A stretch of DNA of 64,000 nt, from NCBI RefSeq assembly GCF_014204625.1, contig NZ_JACHLU010000012.1, positions 62,001 to 126,000 of the forward strand, read 5' to 3'. Each line of letters opens with the position of its first letter. Within the stretch, counting starts at the first letter, position 1. This document shows positions 19,695 to 29,767 of the stretch, piece after piece. The stretch is from Gillisella vitis (GTDB lineage: Bacteria > Pseudomonadota > Alphaproteobacteria > Rhizobiales > Rhizobiaceae). Below the pieces are notes generated by a model. That model did no database searches and was not told the DNA's origin. It was given only the letters and a program-made list of their open reading frames with translations. Position numbers and translations under genes: made by a program.

Positions 19695-19802
19695 ATCGTG
19701 TGGGTTCGGTGATCCAGACGGTCATCAAGGGCGTAGATCATCACAGGTCCTCAATGAACTGATTTCGCCCGAGACATTATCGGTGCCCGAATGGAGGTCG
19801 TC

Positions 19803-20660
19803 GTGAATTCTGTACAGGCTGACAAGAAATTCATCAAATTTGCCATGGCCGCCCCTTATCTGGAGCGTCAGGAAGAGCGCGATCTGGCCGTGCGCTGGAA
19901 AGACAACAACGATCAGGACGCCCGCAACCAGATTGCCCTGTCGCACATGCGACTGGTGATTGCCATGGCGTCAAAGTTTCGTGGCTTTGGCCTTCCGCTG
20001 AGTGATCTTATTCAGGAAGGGTATATAGGGCTTTTGGAGGCGGCGGCAAGGTTTGAACCGGAGCGGGAGTTTCGCTTTTCCACCTATGCCGGCTGGTGGA
20101 TCAGGGCATCGATGCAGGATTATATCCTGCGCAACTGGTCGATTGTTCGTGGCGGCACAAGCTCTGCTCAGAAATCCCTGTTTTTCAACCTGCGACGGCT
20201 GCGGGCCAAGTTGGCGCAAGGCGACCAGCAACTGACAGATCAGGCGATTCACGCCGAAATCGCCGCCGCTGTTGGCGTCAGCATTGCCGATGTGCAGGCA
20301 ATGGATGCGCGTCTGTCTGTGAATGACACATCCCTGAACGCACCCCTTTCAAGTGCAGGCGACGATGGTGCCGAAAAGCTGGATATGCTGGCAAGTGATG
20401 AGCCCGGCCCGGATGAGCAGGTTACAGACATGATTGACACGGAGCGCCGTCTGGACTGGCTGCATGGGGCCATGAGCAATCTCAACCCGCGTGAAACCCA
20501 TATCATCCGCGCCCGCCGCCTCTCGGACAACAGCGCGACGCTGGAAGAGCTTGGCTCAGAACTGGGCATTTCCAAGGAGCGTGTGCGCCAGATTGAAACC
20601 CGCGCCATGGAAAAATTGAAAATTGCACTGGTGCAGACCAATCCGCACATGCTGGCCTGA
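19803..20660 (+). CDS. rpoH2: RNA polymerase sigma factor RpoH2 (sigma-32 family)
   Basis: About 285 residues. Region 2 (FRGFGLPLSDLIQEGYIGLLEAAARFEPEREFRFSTYAGWWIR) and region 4 (ATLEELGSELGISKERVRQIETRAMEKL) are complete. The RpoH-box area reads QKSLFFNLRRLR, as in heat-shock sigma factors. Rhizobia carry more than one RpoH; this divergent version fits RpoH2, involved in oxidative and late stress. The ATG at 19791 is in frame, but GGAGG at 19793-19797 lies within it, five bases before GTG at 19803, so GTG is the likely start. Confidence 0.9.
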   Translation: MNSVQADKKFIKFAMAAPYLERQEERDLAVRWKDNNDQDARNQIALSHMRLVIAMASKFRGFGLPLSDLIQEGYIGLLEAAARFEPEREFRFSTYAGWWIRASMQDYILRNWSIVRGGTSSAQKSLFFNLRRLRAKLAQGDQQLTDQAIHAEIAAAVGVSIADVQAMDARLSVNDTSLNAPLSSAGDDGAEKLDMLASDEPGPDEQVTDMIDTERRLDWLHGAMSNLNPRETHIIRARRLSDNSATLEELGSELGISKERVRQIETRAMEKLKIALVQTNPHMLA

Positions 20661-20695
20661 AGACAGGCTGGCATCAACAGTCAGCATGGCTCTGA

Positions 20696-22225
20696 TTATT
20701 CTGCAATAATCTTCACGCGGCTGCCAGCCGCGGGGGCTTGTCCTGCTGGCAGAGCGTTCAACACCTTGAACAGTTCCAGCTTGCGGTCTGTGCCCATCAT
20801 CCTGGCAGACAGGGTTGCCAGCGAATCGGAAGCACTCACAGTCACCACCCGCACACGCAGCGGCTTGAGGCTCTGGGCCTCCTGCGGCGTGATGCGGCGG
20901 AAGGTATTGCGCAAGATGTCCGCTGTCGGCTCCAACTGGTCATTGCCCTTTGGCACCGCCGTGAGGAAGCGGAAAATCTGATCGCCCAGACGCACAACGG
21001 TGACATCAAAATCCCAACGATCGGCGGAGGCACGCGCCGTTGCCGCATCCATGCCATCGACCTTGATGGCGCGAATGGTGTCGGGCAGCAGGCCCGTCAC
21101 CCAGCCGCTGGAGATATAATTGGTCAGACTGCGGCTTTGTGTATCCGCCACACCATCAAAGCGCACGGCAATATCGCCCGGCCCGGTGGCCATCACCGCT
21201 TCGACCTTGTTGTCGATCTGAAATCCGTCCGGCACATCAAACCGAATGCCCAGACCGCCATGCAGAAAGGTGTGGCCGCGCACATAGCCTTCCTGTGGGC
21301 TGTCGCCATAGAGCAGGCCATCAATGCCATCGAGGAAATAATCACGGCCCTTGTCGCCGGTTGACCCTTCCGGGCCAAAAGCACGGGCATGATCGCGCGC
21401 CAGTTCCACCCGCTGCGGTGTGCTGGGGTGGCTGGAGAGGAAGTCCATGCTCTGATCCGCGTTGGGATCCGACGAATTATAATGCTGATAGGCCGCCATG
21501 GAATCGAGAAAACGGGCAGCGGCGTAAGGGTCATACCCGGCCTCGCCCAAGGTCCGAACGCCAATGGTATCGGCCTGCAACTCCTGCTGGCGAGAAAAAG
21601 CCGCCAGCCGCATCTTGCCACGTGCCAATGCCTGTTTTCCCGCCAGATCACTGGACAGAACCTCCGCCACCACCCGGCTGGCAATCACTTCCGCCTCTTC
21701 CCGGCGCTGGCGCTCAATCCCATGGTTGGCCGTGACATGGGCCATTTCATGCGACAGCACAGCCGCGACCTCGGATGCGTCATTGGCCAGCGCCAACAGC
21801 CCACGGGTGACATAAAGATAGCCCCCCGGCAAGGCGAAGGCATTGATATTGGGCGAATTGAGAATGGTGATACGATAGGATTGCTGCGGATTCTCCGACA
21901 CCGCCGTCAGCGCCCCGGCAATTTTTGCCACCAGCCTCTCGGTCTTGGCATCGTGATATTCACCACCGTAACTGGCCAGAATGCGCGGGTGCTCCCGCGC
22001 ACCCATTTGCGCGCGCGGATCATCCTTTTGCACTTCCTGCACGATTTGCGGCGAAGACGAGGGCGACACATTGGCCTGATAGGATTGCTCAAACACAGAC
22101 TGGCAGCCAGAAAGCGACAAAAGAGCAAGCAGCATCGATCCAGCTCTGAGCCTGCGCACAGAGATCGGCTGGCAAGGTGTGCTGACACAACAGGTCGGCA
22201 CCATCGCGGTCATCTTGCGGTGCAT
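20696..22225 (-). CDS. M48-family zinc metalloprotease lipoprotein
   Basis: 509 residues. The N-terminus has a hydrophobic stretch ending in the lipobox LSLSGC, so it should be a lipoprotein. The M48 active site is SHEMAHVTANHG, with the third zinc ligand expected in QELQADTIGVR. The C-terminal third ends in a short LysM-like segment (VTVSASDSLATLSARMMG...LNALPAGQAPAAGSRVKII). It resembles BepA/YfgC-like envelope quality-control proteases with a rhizobial C-terminal extension. It is convergent with rpoH2. Confidence 0.87.
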   Translation of the reverse strand: MHRKMTAMVPTCCVSTPCQPISVRRLRAGSMLLALLSLSGCQSVFEQSYQANVSPSSSPQIVQEVQKDDPRAQMGAREHPRILASYGGEYHDAKTERLVAKIAGALTAVSENPQQSYRITILNSPNINAFALPGGYLYVTRGLLALANDASEVAAVLSHEMAHVTANHGIERQRREEAEVIASRVVAEVLSSDLAGKQALARGKMRLAAFSRQQELQADTIGVRTLGEAGYDPYAAARFLDSMAAYQHYNSSDPNADQSMDFLSSHPSTPQRVELARDHARAFGPEGSTGDKGRDYFLDGIDGLLYGDSPQEGYVRGHTFLHGGLGIRFDVPDGFQIDNKVEAVMATGPGDIAVRFDGVADTQSRSLTNYISSGWVTGLLPDTIRAIKVDGMDAATARASADRWDFDVTVVRLGDQIFRFLTAVPKGNDQLEPTADILRNTFRRITPQEAQSLKPLRVRVVTVSASDSLATLSARMMGTDRKLELFKVLNALPAGQAPAAGSRVKIIAE

Positions 22226-22468
22226 CCTAGAAACGTGCTCGTCCCCTGCTCATTCAAGTCTGCCCCGGTCTTCGCAGCCTGGCGAATAAGGTAGCCTTAC
22301 GGTTTCAGTCTCATACTTAACAGCATATTATTGATTTAGATAAAACTGCGCACTGCACAAGATCGCTGATGTGGATAAGAAATTGTTAACGGTCGCATTG
22401 ATGCGTGCACTGCATCTGCAATGACATGGCAGCGGGTTTCGGCTGAAATGAGGCAGCAAACGGTGCGT

Positions 22469-23200
22469 CTATTGATTTTTTGCGACATCAGGAAGGGTTC
22501 CGAGAGCTTCTGATTTATCTGCGCTGAAAAAATCAGCCGTGCTGCAATGCCGATGAATCGTGCCGTGATCGATAACAATCACCTCATCCGCCAGCCGTTC
22601 AACATCGCGCGGATCATGGGTGACAATCAGCACCGTATTGGCGGTCTCGCGGTGCAGCGCCAGCAACAGCTCTGCCATGCTGGCGCGCAGACCGGGGTCC
22701 AGAGCCGCAAAAGGCTCATCCAGCAACAGCACAGGCTTTTGCCGCACCAAAGCTCTGGCAAAGGCGGCCCGTTGCTTTTCGCCGCCAGACAGGCTTGCCG
22801 GTTTGCGCTTTTCAAAGCCAGCAAGGCCGACACGCTGCAACGCCTGCGCAATGGATGCCTGATCCGCCATTGTCAGCCGCAGCGAAGGGTGGATGCCAAG
22901 GCCAATATTGGTGGCAAGATCCAGATGGGCAAACAGGTTGTGATCCTGAAACACCAGCGACACCGGGCGCTCACCCGGCGAGAGCGCCGCCGCATCCTGC
23001 CCATTGATCAATACGCGACCATGTGTGGGCAGCTCAAACCCTGCAATCAGATTGAGAAGCGTGGATTTTCCAGAGCCGGAGGCACCCGTAATCGCGGTTA
23101 TTTTTCCGGGCTGGATCTGTCCATCAAACGCAAAATCAACCGTGCCCAGCGTCAAGGTGATGTTGTCAAGCGTGACGGCGGCAGAGACACTATGGGTCAT
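22469..23200 (-). CDS. thiQ: Thiamine ABC transporter ATP-binding protein
   Basis: 243 residues, one ABC ATPase: Walker [10 protein letters not shown], signature [15 protein letters not shown], Walker [14 protein letters not shown]-loop VTHDPRD. It drives uptake of thiamine and its phosphates by ThiBPQ. The start overlaps the stop of thiP by 4 bases. It is the last gene of the riboswitch-controlled operon. Confidence 0.93.
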   Translation of the reverse strand: MTHSVSAAVTLDNITLTLGTVDFAFDGQIQPGKITAITGASGSGKSTLLNLIAGFELPTHGRVLINGQDAAALSPGERPVSLVFQDHNLFAHLDLATNIGLGIHPSLRLTMADQASIAQALQRVGLAGFEKRKPASLSGGEKQRAAFARALVRQKPVLLLDEPFAALDPGLRASMAELLLALHRETANTVLIVTHDPRDVERLADEVIVIDHGTIHRHCSTADFFSADKSEALGTLPDVAKNQ

Positions 23201-24813
23201 GACGTCTCCTCCCGTCTGTTACCTGCCGTGCCGATCATCGTCAACAGCAGGCAGACAAGCCCAAGCAGCAGAGCCAGGCCATCGGCATCAGTGGTGCGAT
23301 AACTGCCCATGCGGCTATACAGCAGCCATGGCAGGGTGTTCAGCGTGTTGGAGCCAAACAGGGCAACAGCCCCAAGATCGCCCAGGGACAGGGCCATGGC
23401 AAAGGACATCGCCATCAGCAAAGGGCGTTTGAGACCCGGCCAATCAATATTGGTCAGCTTTGCCCAACCAGAAATACCAAGGCTTTCGCACAGCCGGTCT
23501 GTGCGCTGGCGATGCGTATCGATGGCAGGGGCCAGCACCCGCATGGTGAAAGGCAAGGCCATGATGGCATTGATCGCCACCACCACCGGCCCCGCAAACA
23601 GGGCCACATTGCCAAACTGGCGCAAAGCCAGAAACCAGCCGGTGGCCAGCACAATCGCAGGCACCAGCAGCACCAGCGAGGAGGTGGCACCGATCAGCCA
23701 GAACAACAGCCTGCTCAAAGCGGTTTTCCGGCGCAGACCTTTCAGCGCGGCACGGGCATGGATAAAGGCCCAGCTGAGAAGCAGGCACAACAGCGATGCC
23801 GGAATGGCAATCACAAAACTGGTGCCCAGCGCATGGGCAACCGCAGGATCAGTGAGCAGTTTTGCCAGATCGGATTTCAGGCCCGCCAACAGAATGTCCA
23901 GCAGGGGGGCGATCAAAAAGGCGGCCGCCAGCACCAGCACAACACCATCGCTCAGCCGCGCCATCAGGCCGTTGCCATCTCTGCGGCGGACGGGGCTTTC
24001 GTCGGTTAAGCCTTGCTCATCCGGCGCAGGCAACAGCGTGAGGGCAGCCAGCAGTACGGCGGTGACCAAAAGTTGCAGGCTGGCCAATGCCACCGCTTTG
24101 GGCGGATCAAAATCAAACCGAAGCGCCTGATAAATCGCCACTTCCAGAGTGGTGGCCCCCGGCCCTCCCCCCAGCGTCAGCACCAGGGTGAAACTGGTGG
24201 CGCACAGCATGAAGATCAATCCGGCAACACCGGGCAAAAGCGGGCGCACGGCGGGCCATTCAATGAAACGAAAAATCGCGGACCTGTTCAGGCCAAGGCT
24301 GCTTGCCATGCGCCAATATTCTGAGGGCACGCGCTCCAGCCCTGCCAGCAGCAAGCGCGCTGCCAATGGCATATTAAAAAACACATGCGCCAGCAAAATT
24401 CCGCTCAAGCCGTAAATGCTCACCGGCACCGGCCTGCCCAACAGGGCCAGCAGATCATTGACCACGCCATTGCGGCCCCAGATACCAATCAGCCCCAAAG
24501 CGCCAATCAGCACCGGCAGACCCATGGGCAGCGCCATCAGCCGAATCAGCCAGCGGCGTGCCGGAAAATGCCGTTGCCGCGCCAGCGCCAGCGCCACTGG
24601 CAAAGCAAACAGCACGGACAGCAGCGTGGAAAGCCCCGCCTGCCACAGCGTGAAGCGCAAAATGGCAAACGTGTATTGATCAAAATCCACGGCACCGCCA
24701 AGGCCCGTGGTTGCCAGCAAAGCAACAACCGACAGGCCGATAAACGCCAGAAGACAGACGAGACCAAAGACCCCGCCTGCAATCGACAGTCTGCGTTGCC
24801 GTGCCACCATCAT
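23197..24813 (-). CDS. thiP: Thiamine ABC transporter permease
   Basis: About 538 residues, a duplicated permease with roughly twelve membrane segments and two EAA-type loops ([24 protein letters not shown] and [18 protein letters not shown]). Length matches E. coli ThiP. An ATG at 24870 would overlap thiB by 35 bases and add a non-family basic tail; I prefer 24813 (or the adjacent ATG at 24810). It sits between thiB and thiQ. Confidence 0.92.
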   Translation of the reverse strand: MMVARQRRLSIAGGVFGLVCLLAFIGLSVVALLATTGLGGAVDFDQYTFAILRFTLWQAGLSTLLSVLFALPVALALARQRHFPARRWLIRLMALPMGLPVLIGALGLIGIWGRNGVVNDLLALLGRPVPVSIYGLSGILLAHVFFNMPLAARLLLAGLERVPSEYWRMASSLGLNRSAIFRFIEWPAVRPLLPGVAGLIFMLCATSFTLVLTLGGGPGATTLEVAIYQALRFDFDPPKAVALASLQLLVTAVLLAALTLLPAPDEQGLTDESPVRRRDGNGLMARLSDGVVLVLAAAFLIAPLLDILLAGLKSDLAKLLTDPAVAHALGTSFVIAIPASLLCLLLSWAFIHARAALKGLRRKTALSRLLFWLIGATSSLVLLVPAIVLATGWFLALRQFGNVALFAGPVVVAINAIMALPFTMRVLAPAIDTHRQRTDRLCESLGISGWAKLTNIDWPGLKRPLLMAMSFAMALSLGDLGAVALFGSNTLNTLPWLLYSRMGSYRTTDADGLALLLGLVCLLLTMIGTAGNRREETS

Positions 24814-24835
24814 CCGCGTCTGAACACCAGAAGGC

Positions 24836-25861
24836 TCATTTCGCCGCCATGGCCGTCTGCCATTCTTCAATCCATGCTTTGCGGTTGGCGGCCACCTCTT
24901 CAGGGCGCATCAAAAACGTCTTCTTTGGCTGCACCAGTCTGGAAAATGCCTCTGGCAGAGGGGTCGAGGTCTTCGTCACCGGCATCATCCAGTTGCTGGT
25001 GGGAATGGCATCCTGAAAACCGGGTGTGATCATGAATTTCAGAAAATCCTGCGCCAATTGCTTGTGTCTGGCATTTTTCAGCATCCCGGCCACTTCGATC
25101 TGGATGTAATGGCCTTCCGAAAATTCCGCCGCCTGATACCGATCAGACTTTTCCTCCACCATATGATAGGCAGGCGAGGTGGTATAAGACAGCACCATCG
25201 GCACTTCACCCTTGGTAAACAGGCCATAGGCCTCTGACCAGCCAGGCGTGACAGTGAGCACCCGGTCTTTCAGCCTGGCCCATGCGGCAGGCGCATCCTT
25301 GCCATAGACCGATTTGACCCAGAGCAGCAGCCCGAGGCCCGGCGTGGATGTGCGCGGATCTTCGATCACAATTTTCTGGGCAGGATCGCCCTCCACAAGA
25401 TCTTTCAGGCTTTTGGGCGGGTTTTTGATCGCTTGCGTGTCATAGACCACGGCAAAATGGCCGTAATCATAGGGCACGAACACATCACTCTTGAAATCGC
25501 CGGGAACCTGAACTGCGGAGGTATCAAGGCCATGGGCGGTAAAAAGGCCGGTCTGCCTGGCCTCTTCAATCAGGTTGGTATCCAGACCAAGCGCCAGATC
25601 GGCACTGCTGGAGGCACCTTCCAGCTTCAGACGGTTCAACAGTGCAACGCCATCTTCAAGGCCGACAAAATGAACGGTGCAGCCGCAGGTTTTCTCAAAC
25701 GCTGCCTTGACCTTGGGACCGGGGCCCCATTCAGAGACAAAGCTTTCATAGGTGTAGATCGTCAGCACCTTGTCATCGGCGTTTGCAACAAGGGGTGCCA
25801 GTGTCAGTGCTGTCAGAACGGCTGCAATTGCAGGCCATATGCGGGACATCAGGGTCGCCAT
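24836..25861 (-). CDS. thiB: Thiamine ABC transporter substrate-binding protein
   Basis: About 341 residues. The start [19 protein letters not shown] follows GAGG-type ribosome-binding sequence and opens a Sec signal peptide with cleavage near VANADDK. The mature protein begins [17 protein letters not shown], typical of ThiB/TbpA periplasmic binders of thiamine, thiamine monophosphate and thiamine diphosphate. It is the first gene of thiBPQ, directly below a TPP riboswitch. Confidence 0.94.
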   Translation of the reverse strand: MATLMSRIWPAIAAVLTALTLAPLVANADDKVLTIYTYESFVSEWGPGPKVKAAFEKTCGCTVHFVGLEDGVALLNRLKLEGASSSADLALGLDTNLIEEARQTGLFTAHGLDTSAVQVPGDFKSDVFVPYDYGHFAVVYDTQAIKNPPKSLKDLVEGDPAQKIVIEDPRTSTPGLGLLLWVKSVYGKDAPAAWARLKDRVLTVTPGWSEAYGLFTKGEVPMVLSYTTSPAYHMVEEKSDRYQAAEFSEGHYIQIEVAGMLKNARHKQLAQDFLKFMITPGFQDAIPTSNWMMPVTKTSTPLPEAFSRLVQPKKTFLMRPEEVAANRKAWIEEWQTAMAAK

Positions 25862-25923
25862 TTGCCTCTCCTCTTCAATATATAACGATAGGGGATAGGG
25901 CGGCATGGCAACCACACATCTAA

Positions 25924-26006
25924 TCCCTCCGCCGGTGTTAACCGGATCAGGTTCCGCGGGTTGGCGTAAAGCCTCTCAGCATGTTGATAACACACATGCA
26001 CCCCGT
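25924..26006 (-). promoter_or_regulatory. TPP riboswitch (THI element) upstream of thiBPQ
   Basis: On the - strand the conserved THI-box segments appear in order: ACGGGGTGC, then GCTGAGAG after a short arm, ACGCCAACCCG, then GAACCTGATCCGGTTAACACC and GGCGGAGGGA. This is the standard thiamine-diphosphate aptamer. It lies about 60 bases upstream of the thiB start and should repress the operon when TPP is high. Confidence 0.95.
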
Positions 26007-26131
26007 TAGATCACATGTGACATAGCCTGAAGCCAATCCGCTTACAAGAAGCATATGGCAAGAAGCAGATGGCGACAGATTGTTAAACCCGGCATGATAG
26101 AGACAGAGCGAATCGCTAAAGGTAATAACCA

Positions 26132-27919
26132 TTGACCACCGCATCCAAGACACCTGTTTCCGATGATGGTATCTCCGCTGCCGGACTGGATATGTCCTTT
26201 GCCGAACAATTGCGGGTCGCGGGCCAGTCCTTCTGGGCCAGCCGGGTGCGCGGGCGCATCATCCTGCTGTCGCTGTCGCTGCTGGGGATTCTGCTGCTGC
26301 TGACCTATGGACAGATCCTGCTCAACCGCTGGAATCAGCCGTTTTACAACGCTCTTGAAAACCGCGACATTACCGCCTTCTGGCGCGAGTTGCGCAATTT
26401 TTTCTACATTGCCGCCTTTCTGCTGGTCATCAACGTTGCCCAGACATTCCTCAGCCAGATGACTGCCCTCTACATGCGCGAGGGACTGGCCCGCGACATG
26501 GTCGATCAATGGCTGAAAGGCAGGCGGGCCTATCGCCTGTCGGTCTCCAGCCCGCTGGGGGTCAACCCTGATCAGCGCCTGCACGAAGATGCCCGCAAAC
26601 TGGCCGAAGCCACCACATCACTCAGCGTCGGACTGGTGCAATCCACCATTCTTCTGGTCAGCTTTGTCAGCGTGCTTTGGGCCTTGTCCGGCAATTTTGT
26701 GTTGCCGATTTTCGGCCATCAGATCGCCATTCCGGGTTATATGGTCTGGGGTGCGCTGATCTATGCCGGTGGCGCTGCCGTGGCCAGCAATCTGGTGGGT
26801 GCGCGGCTGACCCGTTTGAATGCCATCCGCTATGCCCGCGAAGCCGAAATGCGCGCAGCCCTGATGCGCAGCAATGAACACCTCGAACAGATTGCGCTGG
26901 CGCGCGGCGAAGATGTCGAGCGGGCTGCCATTCACAGTACCATCGACAGTGTTCTGGGCATTATTCGCAAACTGGCCATGGCGTTAACCAATCTCACCTG
27001 GGTGTCGGCGGCCTTTGGCTGGCTGGCGCTGATTGTGCCGGTGTTGATTGCCTCTCCGGCGTTTTTCTCCGGCACCATGAGCTTTGGCGGGCTGATGATG
27101 GCGGCCTCGGCCTTTACGCAGGTCTATACGGCACTGCGCTGGTATGTTGATAATTTTGGAGCGATTGCCGACTGGAAGGCAACCCTTCTGCGCGTCATGG
27201 TTCTGCGCGCCGCCTTGACCGAGCCAAATCTGACTGATCCCGTCGCCGGACAAATTCAGGTCGAGACCGGCAAACCCGGCATTCTCACCTTTGAAGATCT
27301 CTATATTCGCACCCCCAAAGAAGCCGAGGCCAACTGGGGCGGCTATCACCTCAAGGAAGACAATCCGGTCATTCTGGCCGGTGAGCGCATCATGATCAAT
27401 GGCGACCCCGGCATCAACCGGCGTCAACTGTTCAACGCCATGGCCGGTCTCTGGCCCTATGGCGAAGGCACAATCCGCCTGCCCGAAGAAGATCACATCC
27501 TGTTTGTGCCGCAAACCCCCTATATGCCCGAGGGCCGGTTGCGCGATCTTCTGGCCTATCCCGAAGCCTCCGATATTTACACGGACGAAGCCATCATTGC
27601 CGCCCTGAAAACCGTCAGACTGAGCCGCCTGAGCTCCGCTCTGGATGACCGCCAGCGGTGGGACAGGGTGTTGAGCAAGGAAGAGCAGGTGGCGCTTGCC
27701 TTTGCCCATATCCTTCTGCGCAAACCCCATTGGGTGGTGTTCAACGACGTGCTGGAAGGGCTGGAGCCGGATACCATTAAAATCCTGACCGGCATCATGG
27801 CCGATTTGCAGGACGCAACCCTCGTCTATCTCGGCCGCAATGCCACCTATCTTGAAGCGCTGTCGCCGCGCGTGCTGCATCTGGAACGGCTGGATGTGCC
27901 CGTGCCAGATGCGGATTGA
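26132..27919 (+). CDS. SbmA/BacA-type ABC transporter (YddA-like) with degenerate ATPase motifs
   Basis: 595 residues: an N-terminal six-helix SbmA/BacA-type membrane domain (VRGRIILLSLSLLGILLLLTYGQ..., RWRE-like loops NRWNQPFYNALENRD) and a C-terminal ABC ATPase-like domain. The nucleotide-binding motifs are unusual: Walker A position reads GDPGINRRQ with no lysine, signature reads LSKEEQ, and Walker B reads VVFNDVLEGLE. Related proteins import peptides, bleomycin or cobalamin. The start is TTG, with AAAGG nine bases upstream. It may work without ATP hydrolysis, as SbmA does with the proton gradient. Confidence 0.8.
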   Translation: MTTASKTPVSDDGISAAGLDMSFAEQLRVAGQSFWASRVRGRIILLSLSLLGILLLLTYGQILLNRWNQPFYNALENRDITAFWRELRNFFYIAAFLLVINVAQTFLSQMTALYMREGLARDMVDQWLKGRRAYRLSVSSPLGVNPDQRLHEDARKLAEATTSLSVGLVQSTILLVSFVSVLWALSGNFVLPIFGHQIAIPGYMVWGALIYAGGAAVASNLVGARLTRLNAIRYAREAEMRAALMRSNEHLEQIALARGEDVERAAIHSTIDSVLGIIRKLAMALTNLTWVSAAFGWLALIVPVLIASPAFFSGTMSFGGLMMAASAFTQVYTALRWYVDNFGAIADWKATLLRVMVLRAALTEPNLTDPVAGQIQVETGKPGILTFEDLYIRTPKEAEANWGGYHLKEDNPVILAGERIMINGDPGINRRQLFNAMAGLWPYGEGTIRLPEEDHILFVPQTPYMPEGRLRDLLAYPEASDIYTDEAIIAALKTVRLSRLSSALDDRQRWDRVLSKEEQVALAFAHILLRKPHWVVFNDVLEGLEPDTIKILTGIMADLQDATLVYLGRNATYLEALSPRVLHLERLDVPVPDAD

Positions 27920-27925
27920 GGCTCT

Positions 27926-29764
27926 TTACCCTTCCAATTCTTCGCGCAGCATTTCCAGCTCCAGCCATTCTTCTTCCATACGGGCAATGCTGTCGCGCAG
28001 TTTTTCCGTTTCCACAGCCAGCTTGTTGAAGGTGGCGGCATCCTTGGTGAAGAGGTTGGGATCGGCCATTTTTGCCTCATTGGCGGCAATCTGACTTTGG
28101 GCTTTTTCCATCTCTTTGGGCAGGTTTTCCAAGGCAAATTTCTGCTTGAAGGATAGCTTGCCCTTGTTCTTTCCGCCCGCATCGCCAGCCTTGGCAGCAC
28201 CGCCAGAGGCTTTGGCAGCCTCAGTTTTTTCAGCCTTCTCCGCCCGCTTGCGCTCGTCTTCCACGCCCTTGCGCTGGGCCAGCATGTCGGAATAGCCACC
28301 TGCATATTCGATCCAGCGGCCATCGGGCGCATCCGGGTTGGCAGGGGCAATCGTGGAGGTCACGGTGCGGTCGAGAAAATCACGATCGTGGCTGACGAGA
28401 ATAACCGTACCGGAATAGCTGGAGACAATTTCCTGCAAGAGATCGAGCGTCTCGATGTCGAGATCGTTGGTCGGTTCGTCGAGAATCAGCAGGTTGGAGG
28501 GCTTGGCCATGATGCGGGCCAGCATCAGGCGCGCACGCTCGCCACCGGAGAGGTTCTTGATCGGGGTTCGGGCCTGTTCCGGCTGGAAGAGAAAGTCCTT
28601 CATATAGCCGGTCACATGCTTTTGCTCGCCATTGACCAACAGATTGTCGCCGCGCCCGTCGGTGAGGTAATGGGCCAGCGTATCCTCAAGGTTCAGGTCT
28701 TCGCGCTTCTGGTCCAGCGTGGCAATGTCCAGATTGGTGCCAAGCTTGATCTTGCCGTCATCGGGCTTGAGCTGACCCGTCAGCATTTTCAGCAGCGTGG
28801 TCTTGCCCGCACCGTTTGGCCCCACCAAACCAATGCAATCGCCACGATGCACCCTAATCGAAAAGGGTGCCACAATGCTGCGATCACCATAGTTTTTGGT
28901 GATCAGCGTCGCTTCAATCACCAGCTTGCCGCTTTCCTTGCCCTCGGTGGCGCTGGCCTGAATGGTGCCCTGCGGCCCCTTGTGGCCACGATAATCGGCC
29001 CGCAAACTCTGCAAATTGCCGAGGCGGCGCATGTTGCGTTTGCGCCGGGCCGTCACGCCATAGCGTAGCCAATGCTCTTCGCGCTCAATGGCCTTGCCCA
29101 GCTTATGCTGCTCGATTTCTTCTTCTTCCAGAACCTTATCACGCCATTCCTCGAAGAAGGCAAAGCCCTTGCCCAAGCGGCGCGCCAATCCCCGATCCAA
29201 CCAGACGGTGGCGGTGGAGCATTTTTCCAGAAAACGACGGTCATGGGAGATCAGCACGAGGGCGCTGCGGGTTTTGCGCAGCTCCTCTTCCAGCCATTCA
29301 ATGGTCGGCAGGTCGAGATGGTTGGTCGGCTCATCCAGCATCAGAATATCAGGCTCCGGTGCCAGCACACGCGCCAGCGCCGCACGGCGGGCTTCCCCAC
29401 CAGACAAGCTTTTGGGGTCTTCCTGACCCGTCAGCCCCAGATGTTCCAGCAGATAGGTCACACGATAGGGATCATCCCCCGGCCCCAGCCCTGCCTCGGC
29501 ATAGGCCTGCACGGTGGCATAGCCGGCAAAATCCGGGGCCTGTTCCAGATAGCGAATAGTGGCGGAGGGATGACGGAACACCTCGCCCGATTGCGCTTCC
29601 ACAAGGCCTGCGGCAATTTTCATCAGGGTCGATTTGCCCGAGCCATTACGGCCAACAAGGCAGATACGGTCGCCCGGTTCCACCTGCAAGCTGGCACCAT
29701 TGAGCAGCGGCGCGCCGCCAAAAGAGAGAAAAATATCGTCAAGCTTCAAAATAGGCGGTGCCAA
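27926..29764 (-). CDS. uup: ABC-F family ATPase, Uup-like
   Basis: 612 residues with two ABC ATPase domains (Walker A GRNGSGKST and GPNGAGKTT; signatures LSGGEARRAAL and LSGGERARLML; Walker B LMLDEPTNHLD and LILDEPTNDLD), a linker, no membrane segments, and a C-terminal coiled coil after a Lys/Ala/Gly-rich stretch near residue 535. This is the ABC-F layout of Uup, a ribosome- or branched-DNA-associated protein. It is convergent with the YddA-like gene (6-base gap) and follows the thiamine kinase gene by 3 bases, so those two are probably co-transcribed. Confidence 0.9.
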   Translation of the reverse strand: MAPPILKLDDIFLSFGGAPLLNGASLQVEPGDRICLVGRNGSGKSTLMKIAAGLVEAQSGEVFRHPSATIRYLEQAPDFAGYATVQAYAEAGLGPGDDPYRVTYLLEHLGLTGQEDPKSLSGGEARRAALARVLAPEPDILMLDEPTNHLDLPTIEWLEEELRKTRSALVLISHDRRFLEKCSTATVWLDRGLARRLGKGFAFFEEWRDKVLEEEEIEQHKLGKAIEREEHWLRYGVTARRKRNMRRLGNLQSLRADYRGHKGPQGTIQASATEGKESGKLVIEATLITKNYGDRSIVAPFSIRVHRGDCIGLVGPNGAGKTTLLKMLTGQLKPDDGKIKLGTNLDIATLDQKREDLNLEDTLAHYLTDGRGDNLLVNGEQKHVTGYMKDFLFQPEQARTPIKNLSGGERARLMLARIMAKPSNLLILDEPTNDLDIETLDLLQEIVSSYSGTVILVSHDRDFLDRTVTSTIAPANPDAPDGRWIEYAGGYSDMLAQRKGVEDERKRAEKAEKTEAAKASGGAAKAGDAGGKNKGKLSFKQKFALENLPKEMEKAQSQIAANEAKMADPNLFTKDAATFNKLAVETEKLRDSIARMEEEWLELEMLREELEG

Positions 29765-29767
29765 GGG

